Shown one piece after another: positions 30,146-39,302 of a stretch of 64,000 nucleotides of DNA. Source of the DNA: Methylophaga sp. (GTDB taxonomy: Bacteria; Pseudomonadota; Gammaproteobacteria; Nitrosococcales; Methylophagaceae); the NCBI RefSeq assembly GCF_009711715.1, contig NZ_VENF01000004.1, forward strand, positions 62,001-126,000. The letters run 5' to 3'. The notes below the pieces were generated by a model. It saw only the letters and a list, made by a program, of their open reading frames with translations. It did not search any database and was not told the DNA's origin. The stretch's first letter is position 1. Each line of letters starts with the position of its first letter. Made by a program: the position numbers and the translations under genes.

Positions 30146-31831
30146 TTAACTCTCAGTTGCTTTATAAGTTTCACGCAGACGATTACGAATACCAATCGCT
30201 GCCAGATTCAACACAATAATAATCAAGACCAGCAGGAATGCCGTGGCATAAACCAATGGCCTTGCTGCTTCGACATTCGGGCTCTGGAAACCGACATCGT
30301 AGATATGAAAGCCCAGGTGCATAAACTGCCGGTCCAGATGCAGGTAGGGCGCAATATTATCGACAGCCAGAGCGGGAGCCAGTTTCACCACGCCCACCAT
30401 CATCAGCGGTGCGACCTCACCGGCCGCCCGGGCCACGGCAAGAATTAGCCCCGTCATCATCGCCGGGGCGGCCATGGGTAATACAGTACGCCACAGGGTT
30501 TCAGCCTTGGTCGCCCCCAGTGCCAGACTGCCTTCGCGAATCGCACGTGGAATCCGTGAAAGCCCCTCTTCCGTCGCCACAATCACCACCGGTACGGTAA
30601 GGATCGCCAGTGTCAGGGAAGCCCAGAGCAGGCCCGGTGAACCAAATGTCGGCGACGGCAGTTTCGCCTGGAAAAAGATTTCATCGATGCTGCCACCGAT
30701 AAAGTAGACAAAAAAGCCCAGACCGAACACGCCGTAAACAATCGATGGCACCCCGGCCAGGTTATTCACCGCGATGCGAATCAGCCGCACAACCGGTCCC
30801 TGCCTGGCATACTCTTTCAGATAGACGGCGGCAATCACGCCAAACGGCGTCACCAGCACCGACATGATCATGACCATCATCACAGTACCGAAAATCGCCG
30901 GGAAAATACCGCCTTCGGTATTGGCTTCACGGGGCTCGCCTGAAACAAACTCCCAGACATGGTGGAAGTACTGGCCGAGCTTCTCGCTGATGCCCATGCC
31001 ATTAGGTTTGTAGACCTGTACAATCTTGGCCAGCGGAATCTCGACTTCACGACCATCCGACATCCGCACCATGATCTGATCCCGGTTCAGTGCCTGGTAT
31101 AAATCGCCCAGTTCCTCACGCAGCTTGGCATAGCGATCATTGAGTTGCTGTTTTTGCTCTTCCAGTTCCTGGTAAGGCATTGTGCCTTCCGGCACGTCAT
31201 CCATTTGCAGGCGGCGTTTTTCCAGTCGGATTTCTTCCAGACCATGATTGATCTTGCCGATGTCATCCTTTTCCAGCGTTTTGATCTGACGCATCAGTTC
31301 ATTACTGCGCGCCAGTCGCTGCACAAACTCCTGATAGGCGCCTTCACCGCTGGCAACGACTTCACCTTCCTGCTTCACATTGACAAGGTAGCCATAGAAA
31401 TTACCCCACTCGCGACGCTCTATCGCCATAATGTCTTCGGGGTAACGGACATCGGTAATCCACGGATCATTAATCCAGCGGAAATCGAGGCCGAAATAGT
31501 CACGGTTACCGACTTTAAGCAGAGTGCGCTGGGCAAACTCCTGACCTTCGGGTAACTGCACACCAGACAGGGCCAGACGCGCTGCCGGAACCGATTCATG
31601 ATCCACCTGTTCACCAATCAGGACTTCAGCAGGCTGCCCAGGCTCCTGATAACTCAGTTCCATGATATCGGCAGGCCAGAAATGGCTCAGACCGCGTACG
31701 GCGATAAGCAGCAACAGCCCCACCACCATAACCAGGCTGATACTGACGGCACCGGCATTAAGCCAGACCCAGGGCTTACCACTGTTGAACCAGGTTTTGA
31801 TTGAAGAATGCTGTGACATTGTTTTATCCAT
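30146..31831 (-). CDS. pstA: Phosphate ABC transporter permease PstA, long form
   Basis: Membrane subunit of the Pst importer. The 561 residues are nearly twice E. coli PstA (296). An N-terminal membrane segment (about 24-48) is followed by a periplasmic insert of about 230 residues with a coiled coil (EIRLEKRRLQMDDVP...EELGDLYQAL). The normal permease domain is at about 300-550, with the EAA loop in EGSLALGATKAETLWRTVLPMA. Similar long forms are known in Pseudomonas. Its ATG overlaps the pstC stop (TAATG). What the insert binds is unknown. Confidence 0.94.
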   Translation of the reverse strand: MDKTMSQHSSIKTWFNSGKPWVWLNAGAVSISLVMVVGLLLLIAVRGLSHFWPADIMELSYQEPGQPAEVLIGEQVDHESVPAARLALSGVQLPEGQEFAQRTLLKVGNRDYFGLDFRWINDPWITDVRYPEDIMAIERREWGNFYGYLVNVKQEGEVVASGEGAYQEFVQRLARSNELMRQIKTLEKDDIGKINHGLEEIRLEKRRLQMDDVPEGTMPYQELEEQKQQLNDRYAKLREELGDLYQALNRDQIMVRMSDGREVEIPLAKIVQVYKPNGMGISEKLGQYFHHVWEFVSGEPREANTEGGIFPAIFGTVMMVMIMSVLVTPFGVIAAVYLKEYARQGPVVRLIRIAVNNLAGVPSIVYGVFGLGFFVYFIGGSIDEIFFQAKLPSPTFGSPGLLWASLTLAILTVPVVIVATEEGLSRIPRAIREGSLALGATKAETLWRTVLPMAAPAMMTGLILAVARAAGEVAPLMMVGVVKLAPALAVDNIAPYLHLDRQFMHLGFHIYDVGFQSPNVEAARPLVYATAFLLVLIIIVLNLAAIGIRNRLRETYKATES

Positions 31832-34107
31832 TACAGGGTGCTGTATTTCTTACGTAAACGTTGGCGGACCACTTCAGCCGCTGTGTTCAGTACAAAAGTG
31901 GCCATGAACAGTACCAGTGCAGCCAGGAACAGTACCCGGTAATGCGAACTGTTAACTTCCGCTTCCGGCATTTCCACCGCGATATTGGCTGACAAGGCAC
32001 GGAAACCTTCAAAGATGTTGAAGTCCATAATCGGCGTGTTACCGGTCGCCATCAAAACAATCATCGTCTCGCCGACAGCGCGGCCCAGACCGATCATCAC
32101 TGCCGAGAAAATACCCGGACTGGCCGTCAGTAACACCACTCTCGTCATGGTCTGCCAGGGGGTCGCACCGAGCGCCAGTGAACCGATAGTCAAATGTTTG
32201 GGCACGCCAAAGATGGCATCCTCGGTAATCGAGAAAATCGTTGGGATAACGGCAAAGCCCATGACTAACCCCACCACCAGCGAGTTGCGCTGATCGAAAT
32301 CGATGCCGATATTATTCAGAAACTGCGGCATATTGCCGTCGAACAGCCACAGTTCGATGCTGGCGCTGAGTGACATCGACACCATACCGACCCCAATCAC
32401 AATCGGAATCAGAATGGCCGCTTCCCAGCCGTCAGGAATCGCTTCACGCCAGCGTCGTGGCAGCCTGGTCCAGGCCCAGGCAGTGAGAATAATCATCAGC
32501 GGTAGCATGAACAGGATGGTGAAAACGCCGGGCAGGTTATCTTCGACAATCGGTGCCAGCCATAAACCGGCGAGAAATCCCAGAATCACCGTCGGCAGCG
32601 CCTCCATAATTTCGATGGTCGGCTTCACAATGGAACGCATCTTCGGCGACATGAAATAAGCAGTAAAAATCGCGCCCATAATTGCCAGCGGCACGGCCAC
32701 CAACATCGCGTAGAACGCGGCCTTGATGGTGCCGAAAGTGAGCGGTGTCAGACTGAATTTGGGCTCAAAGTCACTACTGGCTGAAGACGACTGCCAGATA
32801 TGTTCCGGTTCACTACGGCTTTCGTACCAGACTTTATCCCACAGCGAGTGCCAGGAAATATCAGGATGTTCATTATCAATATGAATCAGTTTGGCCTGAC
32901 CGTCGGCGTTGAGGCTGATAAGACCGTTGGCACGCGGTGACAGGGCCACCACGGCATTTGCACTCTCGAGCTGCGGTTCTACCAGCAGCGTACGTTCGGC
33001 CGTAGTGTGGTACACACCGATTTTGCCGCTGCTGTCGAGTGCCAGAAAGCCTTTACGCGCCTGCTCTACCATAATTGCAACAATCGCTGCTTTTTGGTCG
33101 TTGAAGCTGCGAACATTGTGCAGGAAGTAGTTGTTGTCCTTGTCACGGACCGGGAACCACTGATCAATCTGACCATCGCTGCGGCCAACCAGCACCGAAA
33201 TACCGCCGGTCAAAAACTCCAGCGTGGTCACGCTGACACCGGTCGGGACTGCTTTCACTTTTTGCACCAACCGCGGGCTTTCGATGTCCTGCACATCATA
33301 GAAATAAATAAAGCCTTTATCATCAACGAAATAGAGTTCACGCTGATCGATGTCGAGTTGCAGATGAGTGATCCTAGCGGCACCTGTCAGGCTAATCGAT
33401 GCTGACTCCTCTTCCAGCGTGAATTCTGACGGGTCCAGGAAGCTTGCTTCGCGGATAACGGATTTCAGCACCACACGCTGATCAGACGTGACGGCTGCAA
33501 AGGTGGTCTTGTCGTCATAACTCTGCACACTGAGCAGTTCCAATGGCTGGCGTTCAGGATCAACCACCACCGCTTCTTCACCAAGCGGGTATTCAATGCG
33601 AGGGATAATTTTGCGCTGAGTGCCGGTGGGATAAGTGATTTTGTAGTCCTGATTAAACACCAGCGCCGAACCATCAGCCATACCGTATGCAAACACGCCG
33701 GTCACCGCAGCACCGGCCGAAGCAGTGGTGATATCCCCGGCATTGACCGGTAAATCGACCCTGAGCATGGCATTACCGTTCTCGGCTTCGAAGAATTTTG
33801 CAGTGCCGTTCTCATTCACTGACAAGGCGACGTCATTGTATTCGTTCAGGGTCAGAAAGCGACTGTTCGTCTGCTCAGTCTGGTAGATGGTACGGGTTTC
33901 CAGGCTGGCACCCTGAAACAAAGGCAGCACCACGTAAAGCAGATAGAAAAAAATCAGCACAATGGCGAAAATGACCGAAATACCACCAAAGCCGACCCCG
34001 TATCTGGCAACCTTGTCTTTAATTTCGCGCCAGGCACGACGGCGCTTTGCAACGGTGGAATCCGGTGCCGGCAGCACGGTTTTTTCGTCAGCTGTTTGTT
34101 CTTGCAT
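31831..34107 (-). CDS. pstC: Phosphate ABC transporter permease PstC, long form
   Basis: Second membrane subunit of Pst. At 758 residues it is over twice E. coli PstC (319). After a first membrane helix (about 42-65) comes a periplasmic insert of about 380 residues with WD40/PQQ-like repeated strands (TKFFEAENGNAMLRV, GKIGVYHTTAERTLLV). The permease domain (about 455-750) has the EAA loop in IGSLALGATPWQTMTRVVL. The same architecture is known in Pseudomonas. It is separated from pstS by two hairpins. Confidence 0.94.
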   Translation of the reverse strand: MQEQTADEKTVLPAPDSTVAKRRRAWREIKDKVARYGVGFGGISVIFAIVLIFFYLLYVVLPLFQGASLETRTIYQTEQTNSRFLTLNEYNDVALSVNENGTAKFFEAENGNAMLRVDLPVNAGDITTASAGAAVTGVFAYGMADGSALVFNQDYKITYPTGTQRKIIPRIEYPLGEEAVVVDPERQPLELLSVQSYDDKTTFAAVTSDQRVVLKSVIREASFLDPSEFTLEEESASISLTGAARITHLQLDIDQRELYFVDDKGFIYFYDVQDIESPRLVQKVKAVPTGVSVTTLEFLTGGISVLVGRSDGQIDQWFPVRDKDNNYFLHNVRSFNDQKAAIVAIMVEQARKGFLALDSSGKIGVYHTTAERTLLVEPQLESANAVVALSPRANGLISLNADGQAKLIHIDNEHPDISWHSLWDKVWYESRSEPEHIWQSSSASSDFEPKFSLTPLTFGTIKAAFYAMLVAVPLAIMGAIFTAYFMSPKMRSIVKPTIEIMEALPTVILGFLAGLWLAPIVEDNLPGVFTILFMLPLMIILTAWAWTRLPRRWREAIPDGWEAAILIPIVIGVGMVSMSLSASIELWLFDGNMPQFLNNIGIDFDQRNSLVVGLVMGFAVIPTIFSITEDAIFGVPKHLTIGSLALGATPWQTMTRVVLLTASPGIFSAVMIGLGRAVGETMIVLMATGNTPIMDFNIFEGFRALSANIAVEMPEAEVNSSHYRVLFLAALVLFMATFVLNTAAEVVRQRLRKKYSTL

Positions 34108-34134
34108 CGAGTATTACCCGTATTGTGTGATTCG

Positions 34135-34177
34135 AAACAATCCTGAACCGGCTGCAGCAACCGGTTCAGGGTTGTTT
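34135..34177 (-). terminator. Second intra-operon hairpin between pstS and pstC
   Basis: A 10-bp perfect stem (CCTGAACCGG at 34142-34151, complement at 34161-34170) with a 9-base loop extends through one wobble pair into AAACAA/TTGTTT (34135-34140, 34172-34177), 17 pairs in all. It lies after the pstS stop in transcription order and 28 bases before the pstC ATG. Confidence 0.7.
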
Positions 34178-34183
34178 AACAGC

Positions 34184-34219
34184 AAAACGCCCCGCACTCA
34201 GTACGGTACGGGGCGTTTT
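34184..34219 (-). terminator. First intra-operon hairpin after pstS
   Basis: Perfect 11-bp stem (AAAACGCCCCG at 34184-34194, complement at 34209-34219) with a 14-base loop, ending in TTTT on the minus strand. It lies 21 bases past the pstS stop and probably acts as a partial terminator or a 3' stabiliser of pstS mRNA. Confidence 0.75.
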
Positions 34220-34239
34220 ATCTGTCATTTCAATAAAAC

Positions 34240-35196
34240 TTATTGAATTTTTTCCATTGCCTTTTCAGCAACACTGGCTGGCAGCGGCACATAGCCATCT
34301 TTTACAACCACTTGCTGACCGGTTTTAGACAGGACCATTTTGATGAACTCACGGTCAATCGGAGACATCGGTTTGTTCGGGTGCTTGTTAACATAAACCC
34401 AGAGGAAACGAGCCATTGGGAACTCACCACTGGCGGCGTTTTCCGGTGTCGCTTCGATAAACGGTTGGCCTTCTTCTTTCGCCAGAGGCACCGCTTTCAC
34501 ACCAGACGTTTTATAACCGATACCGGAATAACCAATACCGTTCAGCGATTTGGTGACACCCTGGACTACTGAAGCAGAACCAGGCTGTTCGTTAACGCTG
34601 TCTTTGAAGTCACCTTCACACAATGCGTTGTCTTTGAAATAACCATAGGTTCCGGATACTGAGTTACGTCCATACAGCTGAATCGTGCCCAGGTTTTCTA
34701 CACCCAGTTGACCCCAGTTGGTGACGTCTTCTGGATAACCGCATTTACGGGTGGCAGAGAAAATGGCATCGACCTGTGGAATCGTCAGACCTTCGATTGG
34801 GTTATCTTTATGAACATAGACAGCCAGGGCGTCGATAGCGACAGGAATCGCTGTCGGTTTATAGCCGTATTTTTCTTCGAAGGCAGCCAGCTCTTTGTCT
34901 TTCATCTGGCGGCTCATCGGACCAAAGTTAGAAGTCCCTTCAGTCAGGGCAGGCGGTGCAGTTGAAGAACCGGCAGCCTGAATCTGAATGCTGACATTCG
35001 GATATTCGCGTTTGAATTCTTCCGCCCACAATGTCATCAGATTGGCCAGCGTGTCAGAGCCAACGCTCGACAGGCTACCTGAAATACCACTGACTTTTTC
35101 GTAGTCAGGCAGATTGGCATCCACATCAGCAAAAGTAACCGATGAGAAAGCCATCGTGACAGCAGCACCCAGCAGGGCGATGTTTTTCTTGAACAT
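34240..35196 (-). CDS. pstS: Phosphate-binding periplasmic protein PstS
   Basis: High-affinity periplasmic phosphate receptor of the Pst transporter. From ATG 35196 it has 318 residues with a Sec signal ([17 protein letters not shown]..., cleavage near TFA/DV). Phosphate-binding loops are visible: [42 protein letters not shown], and [15 protein letters not shown]. The frame is open upstream to 35511, but that part overlaps the phoR end and lacks any signal sequence. PhoB boxes lie at 35271-35310. Confidence 0.97.
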   Translation of the reverse strand: MFKKNIALLGAAVTMAFSSVTFADVDANLPDYEKVSGISGSLSSVGSDTLANLMTLWAEEFKREYPNVSIQIQAAGSSTAPPALTEGTSNFGPMSRQMKDKELAAFEEKYGYKPTAIPVAIDALAVYVHKDNPIEGLTIPQVDAIFSATRKCGYPEDVTNWGQLGVENLGTIQLYGRNSVSGTYGYFKDNALCEGDFKDSVNEQPGSASVVQGVTKSLNGIGYSGIGYKTSGVKAVPLAKEEGQPFIEATPENAASGEFPMARFLWVYVNKHPNKPMSPIDREFIKMVLSKTGQQVVVKDGYVPLPASVAEKAMEKIQ

Positions 35197-35255
35197 ATTG
35201 TTCAGCTCCCAAGTTAAAAGAAAAATGCAACGCGTTTCACGTTTAGCGCTGGGAA

Positions 35256-35310
35256 AGTATGAATTGAGACTGTGACAAGGATATGAAAGAAATATGACAG
35301 TTGTATGACA
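35256..35310 (-). promoter_or_regulatory. PhoB-box array and -10 element of the pst operon
   Basis: On the minus strand four 7-mers recur at an exact 11-base period: TGTCATA (35310-35304), TGTCATA (35299-35293), TTTCATA (35288-35282) and TGTCACA (35277-35271). This is the direct-repeat architecture of PhoB sites. A -10-like CATACT (35261-35256) follows the last repeat by 9 bases, where a PhoB-activated promoter would need it. Confidence 0.85.
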
Positions 35311-35338
35311 CTGCGGCCAAAACTGCTTTAAACGACTG

Positions 35339-36628
35339 TTATACCGTGATTTTTTCGACCACAATGGTAGCCGGAAAGCAGCACTTGAATGTAGTGCCAC
35401 GACCCAGTTCACTGCTGATCTCCAGTCTGGCGCCGTGACGCTGCAGAACGTGTTTGACGATGGCCAGCCCGAGCCCCGTACCGCCTTTATCGTTGCTGCG
35501 GCCTTTATCAACCCGGTAGAAGCGCTCGGTCAGCCGCTCCAGATGATGTTCGGCAATGCCCTCTCCTTTATCGGCCACCGTCAGACAGGCACCGTCCTTA
35601 TCCAGAGACCAGTTGATGGTAATTTCACAGCCTTCAGGTGTGTACTTGACCGCATTGAATACCAGGTTGGAAACAGCACTGCGGATCTCATCGACATCAC
35701 AGACCAGCCAGCGCTCGGTATCGAGCTCCAGACTGATTTGATGGTCACGGTAATGTTCCAGCGTCCGGGCATCCTCAATGATCGACTGCAGTAATTTGCC
35801 GACATCGGTCGGGATTCTGCGCAGAGCTTTCTCCCCGGTTTCCAGCTGTGACAATACCAGCAGGTCCTTGATCATCAGGTGCATACGCTCACTCTGCTGG
35901 CGCATCGCCGGCAATGCCAGGCGCCACTGTTCAGGGTCGGTCTCATCAGTGAAGGCTTCCAGGTAACCGCGCAGCACGGTCAACGGCGTTTTCAGTTCAT
36001 GCGAGACATTGGCCACAAAGTCGCGGCGCATGCGTTGCAGTTTGATGGTCTGGGTAATATCGCGGGCAATCAATAGTCTTCCCGCCCCCATATAGCTGAC
36101 GACTTTCAGTTCCAGCTGCATGGTTTCATCGTGCGGGGATTTGACAATCACAACATTGCCCAGCTTGAGTGGATCTTCCAGCAGGGACTGGAAAGCCGGA
36201 TCGCGAATCAGGTTGTTGATTCTGACATTATTGTCACGGGGCCAGCGGACGCCGAGCAGTTCCCGTGCCGACTGATTGGCCCATTCGACTTCGCCATATT
36301 CGCCCAGTACCACTATGCCATCAGGCAATGCCGCAGTGGCTTGTTGAAAACGTTTGAGATAGCCGGTGAGTTTTTTCTTGCGGTTGCTGTTTTGCTGCCG
36401 CATCTGCTCGATAGCACGGCAAACATCATCAATGACTCCCTCAGCACTGGGGGAACGGTTTTTCTTGGGCTTTTCCAGCCATTTCTTGAGCTTGTACCAA
36501 TTATGCTGCAGCCACAGTGCATAGACCAGCACCGCCAGAAACATAAAACTCATCATCTGCCCAAACAGCAGACCACAAAACCCGGCCAGGCTGATAAGCG
36601 TCAGCAGCCGCCAACTATCCCATTGCAT
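35339..36628 (-). CDS. phoR: Phosphate-regulon sensor histidine kinase PhoR
   Basis: Membrane kinase that phosphorylates PhoB when phosphate is scarce. The 429 residues have two closely spaced hydrophobic segments (about 8-40), no sizeable periplasmic domain and a PAS domain (about 98-190, [21 protein letters not shown]). The HisKA box is NVSHELKTP with His210. An HATPase domain follows with [22 protein letters not shown] and [16 protein letters not shown]. phoB lies 11 bases upstream. Architecture equals E. coli PhoR. Confidence 0.96.
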   Translation of the reverse strand: MQWDSWRLLTLISLAGFCGLLFGQMMSFMFLAVLVYALWLQHNWYKLKKWLEKPKKNRSPSAEGVIDDVCRAIEQMRQQNSNRKKKLTGYLKRFQQATAALPDGIVVLGEYGEVEWANQSARELLGVRWPRDNNVRINNLIRDPAFQSLLEDPLKLGNVVIVKSPHDETMQLELKVVSYMGAGRLLIARDITQTIKLQRMRRDFVANVSHELKTPLTVLRGYLEAFTDETDPEQWRLALPAMRQQSERMHLMIKDLLVLSQLETGEKALRRIPTDVGKLLQSIIEDARTLEHYRDHQISLELDTERWLVCDVDEIRSAVSNLVFNAVKYTPEGCEITINWSLDKDGACLTVADKGEGIAEHHLERLTERFYRVDKGRSNDKGGTGLGLAIVKHVLQRHGARLEISSELGRGTTFKCCFPATIVVEKITV

Positions 36629-36639
36629 CTCAGGAACCG

Positions 36640-37332
36640 TTAATCAACAGAAAAACGATAACCCACACCCCGTACCGTTTGCACCAGATGATCATGGCCA
36701 CTGGGTTCCAGCGCTTTGCGCAGGCGGCGGATATGCACATCGACGGTACGCTCTTCTATATATACCGTGTCGCCCCAGACATAATCCAGCAGTTGTGAAC
36801 GACCATAGGCGCGTTCCGGGTTTTTCATGAAGAAATGCAGCAAGCGGAATTCGGTGGGGCCCAGCTCCACCCGTTTGTCATCGACGGTGACACGGTGGCT
36901 CTTGGTGTCCAGCACCAGCTTATCGAACTGCAGTTTTTGCGCTTCATCGGGATCTGAAGATTGACAGCGACGCAGAACCGCTTTGATTCGGGCCATCAGC
37001 TCCGGCGGTGAAAAAGGTTTGTTGATATAGTCATCTGCACCAACACCCAGTCCTTTGACCATATCTTCACTCTCGCCCTTGGCAGTGAGCATGATCACGG
37101 GGATATTGGCCAGAAACTCGTTGGCACGCAGCCGTCGGATAAACTCAATGCCGTCGATGCCGGGTAACATCCAGTCGAGCAGGATCATATCGGGCTGATG
37201 ATGCTTAAGCGCGTCAAGGCCGGCTTCGCCATCTCCTACCGCTTCACAACTGAACCCTGATTGCTTGAGCGTAAAAGACAACATATCCCGGATCGCTACG
37301 TCATCCTCGACTACCAACACACTTGTTGCCAT
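36640..37332 (-). CDS. phoB: Phosphate-regulon response regulator PhoB
   Basis: OmpR-family activator of the Pho regulon. Receiver domain 1-120 with acidic pocket Glu9/Asp10/Asp11, phospho-acceptor Asp53 (ILLDWMLPG) and the conserved lysine in MLTAKGE. The winged-helix DNA-binding domain (about 130-230) ends VQTVRGVGYRFS. GGAAGG precedes the ATG. Three PhoB-like half-sites at 37471-37499 suggest autoregulation. Confidence 0.97.
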   Translation of the reverse strand: MATSVLVVEDDVAIRDMLSFTLKQSGFSCEAVGDGEAGLDALKHHQPDMILLDWMLPGIDGIEFIRRLRANEFLANIPVIMLTAKGESEDMVKGLGVGADDYINKPFSPPELMARIKAVLRRCQSSDPDEAQKLQFDKLVLDTKSHRVTVDDKRVELGPTEFRLLHFFMKNPERAYGRSQLLDYVWGDTVYIEERTVDVHIRRLRKALEPSGHDHLVQTVRGVGYRFSVD

Positions 37333-37470
37333 AAAGCCTTCCCAGTCATTAGATTACATCTGCATCATACAAAGCAATTATTACAGTTTGATAACAAATC
37401 GCTAAGCCATTGATATCCCTGTATCAATCCAGGTGTAAGTCACTACTTACGTGTCAAAAGCGGCTAAGAC

Positions 37471-37499
37471 TATGACAATATGATGATCAATAGATGACA
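37471..37499 (-). promoter_or_regulatory. PhoB-box-like repeats upstream of phoB
   Basis: Minus strand: TGTCATC (37499-37493), GATCATC (37488-37482) and TGTCATA (37477-37471), again at an 11-base period. They lie between the pit stop and phoB, about 140 bases before the phoB ATG. The middle unit is imperfect and no convincing -10 follows. Confidence 0.6.
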
Positions 37500-37515
37500 G
37501 TCTGACTGGCCGCAA

Positions 37516-39165
37516 TCAGCTCATTACGCCCCGGATAGTATAGAACAGACAGGCTGACAATACGGCAGCAGACGGAACGGTAATTAACCAGGCAGTGATA
37601 ATTTTTTTGACCATGTCGCGTTTAACGTAGAGGTTCTTTTTCTCTTTTTTCAGCGTCTTCTTGGCTTTTTTCAGCATGCCTTTTTCTTCATCAATCGCCT
37701 GGTACAGCGCAGTGATTCGTTCATAGTCACTGACCGTCTTCTGTTTTTTCTCCATCAGCACATTCAGCTCGCTACGTAAGGCGCTGAGCAGTCGCTTCTC
37801 TTCCTGAATTTCACGCTCATCCTGCTCGATTTCATCTTCCAGGCTTTCCGCACGATCCAGCCACTCACGCAGAAAACCGACACCAAACACGGCACCGATG
37901 GCGACGTGAGTGGTACTGACCGGCAGACCGAGTTGACTGGCAATAATCACGGTAATCGCAGCGGCCATTGCAATCGAAAAGGCACGCATCTGATCCAGTT
38001 CAGTAATTTCACCGCCGACAGTGCGGATAAGGCGCGGACCATACAGCGCCAGCCCCAGGGCAATACCGAAAGCCCCTACAGCCATGACCCAGAAAGGAAT
38101 ACCAGCCTCAGCAGTGATGCCGCCAGTGATGATGGCATCATGGATCGCCGCCAGTGGACCGATAGCATTAGCAACGTCATTGGCGCCATGGGCAAAACTG
38201 AGCAGCGCAGCGGCAAAAACCAGTGGAATCGTGAACAGCACATTCACACTGGCACGGTCATTGGTCAGTCGCGGCAGACGACGTTTGACTGTACGCTTAA
38301 CCACAAAATAGACCAGAATGCCGACCACCAGACCAATTAAAAGCGCATCCATAAAACTGGGCTTGCTAGCGGCTTCGAAGCTGAAAAACAAGGTTTCATT
38401 GAGAAAATTGATGAATCCACCCCAGATTTTTTTCAATCCTTTGATCACAAGGTAGGTGACAAAAGCCCAGGCCATAATGGCAACATAAACCGGCACCCAT
38501 TTGGATGAGGCGGTGATTTTATCCTCCTGGAAAATGATGGTTTTCTTGATCGCAAACAGAAAGATGATAGCGATCACTCCGCCGATGACTGGCGAGATAA
38601 CCCAGGAACTGGCAATGGCGCCCATTGTGCCCCAATCAACAATGCTGAAACCGGCAGCAGCTATGCCTGCCCCCATTACACCGCCGACAATAGAATGGGT
38701 GGTGGATACCGGAGCCCGCGCGAAGGTAGCGAGATTCAACCATAAAGCAGCCGCCAGGAGTGCGGCCATCATCGCCCAGACGAAGTCCTGCGTGTTACCG
38801 TCAAAGCCATTAATATCGATAATGCCTTTCTTGACGGTCGAGACCACATCGCCACCGGCGATAATGGCACCGGCAGCCTCGAAAATCATCGCAATCATTA
38901 TCGCGCCGCCCATGGTCAGAGCTTTTGAGCCTACAGCCGGACCGACATTGTTTGCGACATCGTTGGCGCCGATATTCATTGCCATGTAGGCACCGAATAC
39001 CGTCGCGATGGCAAGGATCAGGCTACTGGTGCCGTCACCACTAATGTTGTAGCTGTATATCAGCGCCAACACCATGAAAACCAGGGCCAGCCCAATACGG
39101 GTGAGTTCGCCATGGCTCTTTTTATAAGCCTGCTTTTCTAGCTGATGGATATCTTTAATTTCCAC
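37516..39165 (-). CDS. pit: PiT-family inorganic phosphate transporter with coiled-coil insert
   Basis: Low-affinity phosphate:cation symporter of the inner membrane. The two inverted PD001131-type signatures are GAYMAMNIGANDVANNVGPAVG (near residue 60) and LSFAHGANDVANAIGPLAA (near 320). Both halves also carry the PVSTTHSIVGGVMG / PVSTTHVAIGAVFG motif. Unusually, about 90 residues of charged coiled coil (DEIEQDEREIQEEKRLL ... LKKAKKTLKKEKKNL, about 425-520) stand before the last membrane helix, giving 549 residues against about 500 in E. coli PitA. It precedes phoB on the same strand. Confidence 0.93.
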   Translation of the reverse strand: MEIKDIHQLEKQAYKKSHGELTRIGLALVFMVLALIYSYNISGDGTSSLILAIATVFGAYMAMNIGANDVANNVGPAVGSKALTMGGAIMIAMIFEAAGAIIAGGDVVSTVKKGIIDINGFDGNTQDFVWAMMAALLAAALWLNLATFARAPVSTTHSIVGGVMGAGIAAAGFSIVDWGTMGAIASSWVISPVIGGVIAIIFLFAIKKTIIFQEDKITASSKWVPVYVAIMAWAFVTYLVIKGLKKIWGGFINFLNETLFFSFEAASKPSFMDALLIGLVVGILVYFVVKRTVKRRLPRLTNDRASVNVLFTIPLVFAAALLSFAHGANDVANAIGPLAAIHDAIITGGITAEAGIPFWVMAVGAFGIALGLALYGPRLIRTVGGEITELDQMRAFSIAMAAAITVIIASQLGLPVSTTHVAIGAVFGVGFLREWLDRAESLEDEIEQDEREIQEEKRLLSALRSELNVLMEKKQKTVSDYERITALYQAIDEEKGMLKKAKKTLKKEKKNLYVKRDMVKKIITAWLITVPSAAVLSACLFYTIRGVMS

Positions 39166-39249
39166 GTTAATACCGTCAGTTGCTTACCAAAATGTGGCAA
39201 TTATTACAGCATTGTGACAACAGGCATACCCCGGAGCAGACGGATGTAA

Positions 39250-39264
39250 CTTAGCACTGCTAAG
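39250..39264. promoter_or_regulatory. 15-bp inverted repeat upstream of dsbD
   Basis: CTTAGCA and TGCTAAG flank one central base. It lies 38 bases before the dsbD ATG, in the divergent region shared with pit, and may be an operator. No regulator is suggested by the sequence alone. Confidence 0.35.
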
Positions 39265-39302
39265 ATTGTCTAGCTAAATACTGTGATGGCAAGCCCTAGA
39301 GA

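Noticed and set aside
35197..35511. N-terminal extension of pstS
   Set aside because: It would overlap the PhoB boxes and the end of phoR and would bury the signal peptide; the start at 35196 gives a normal secreted PstS.
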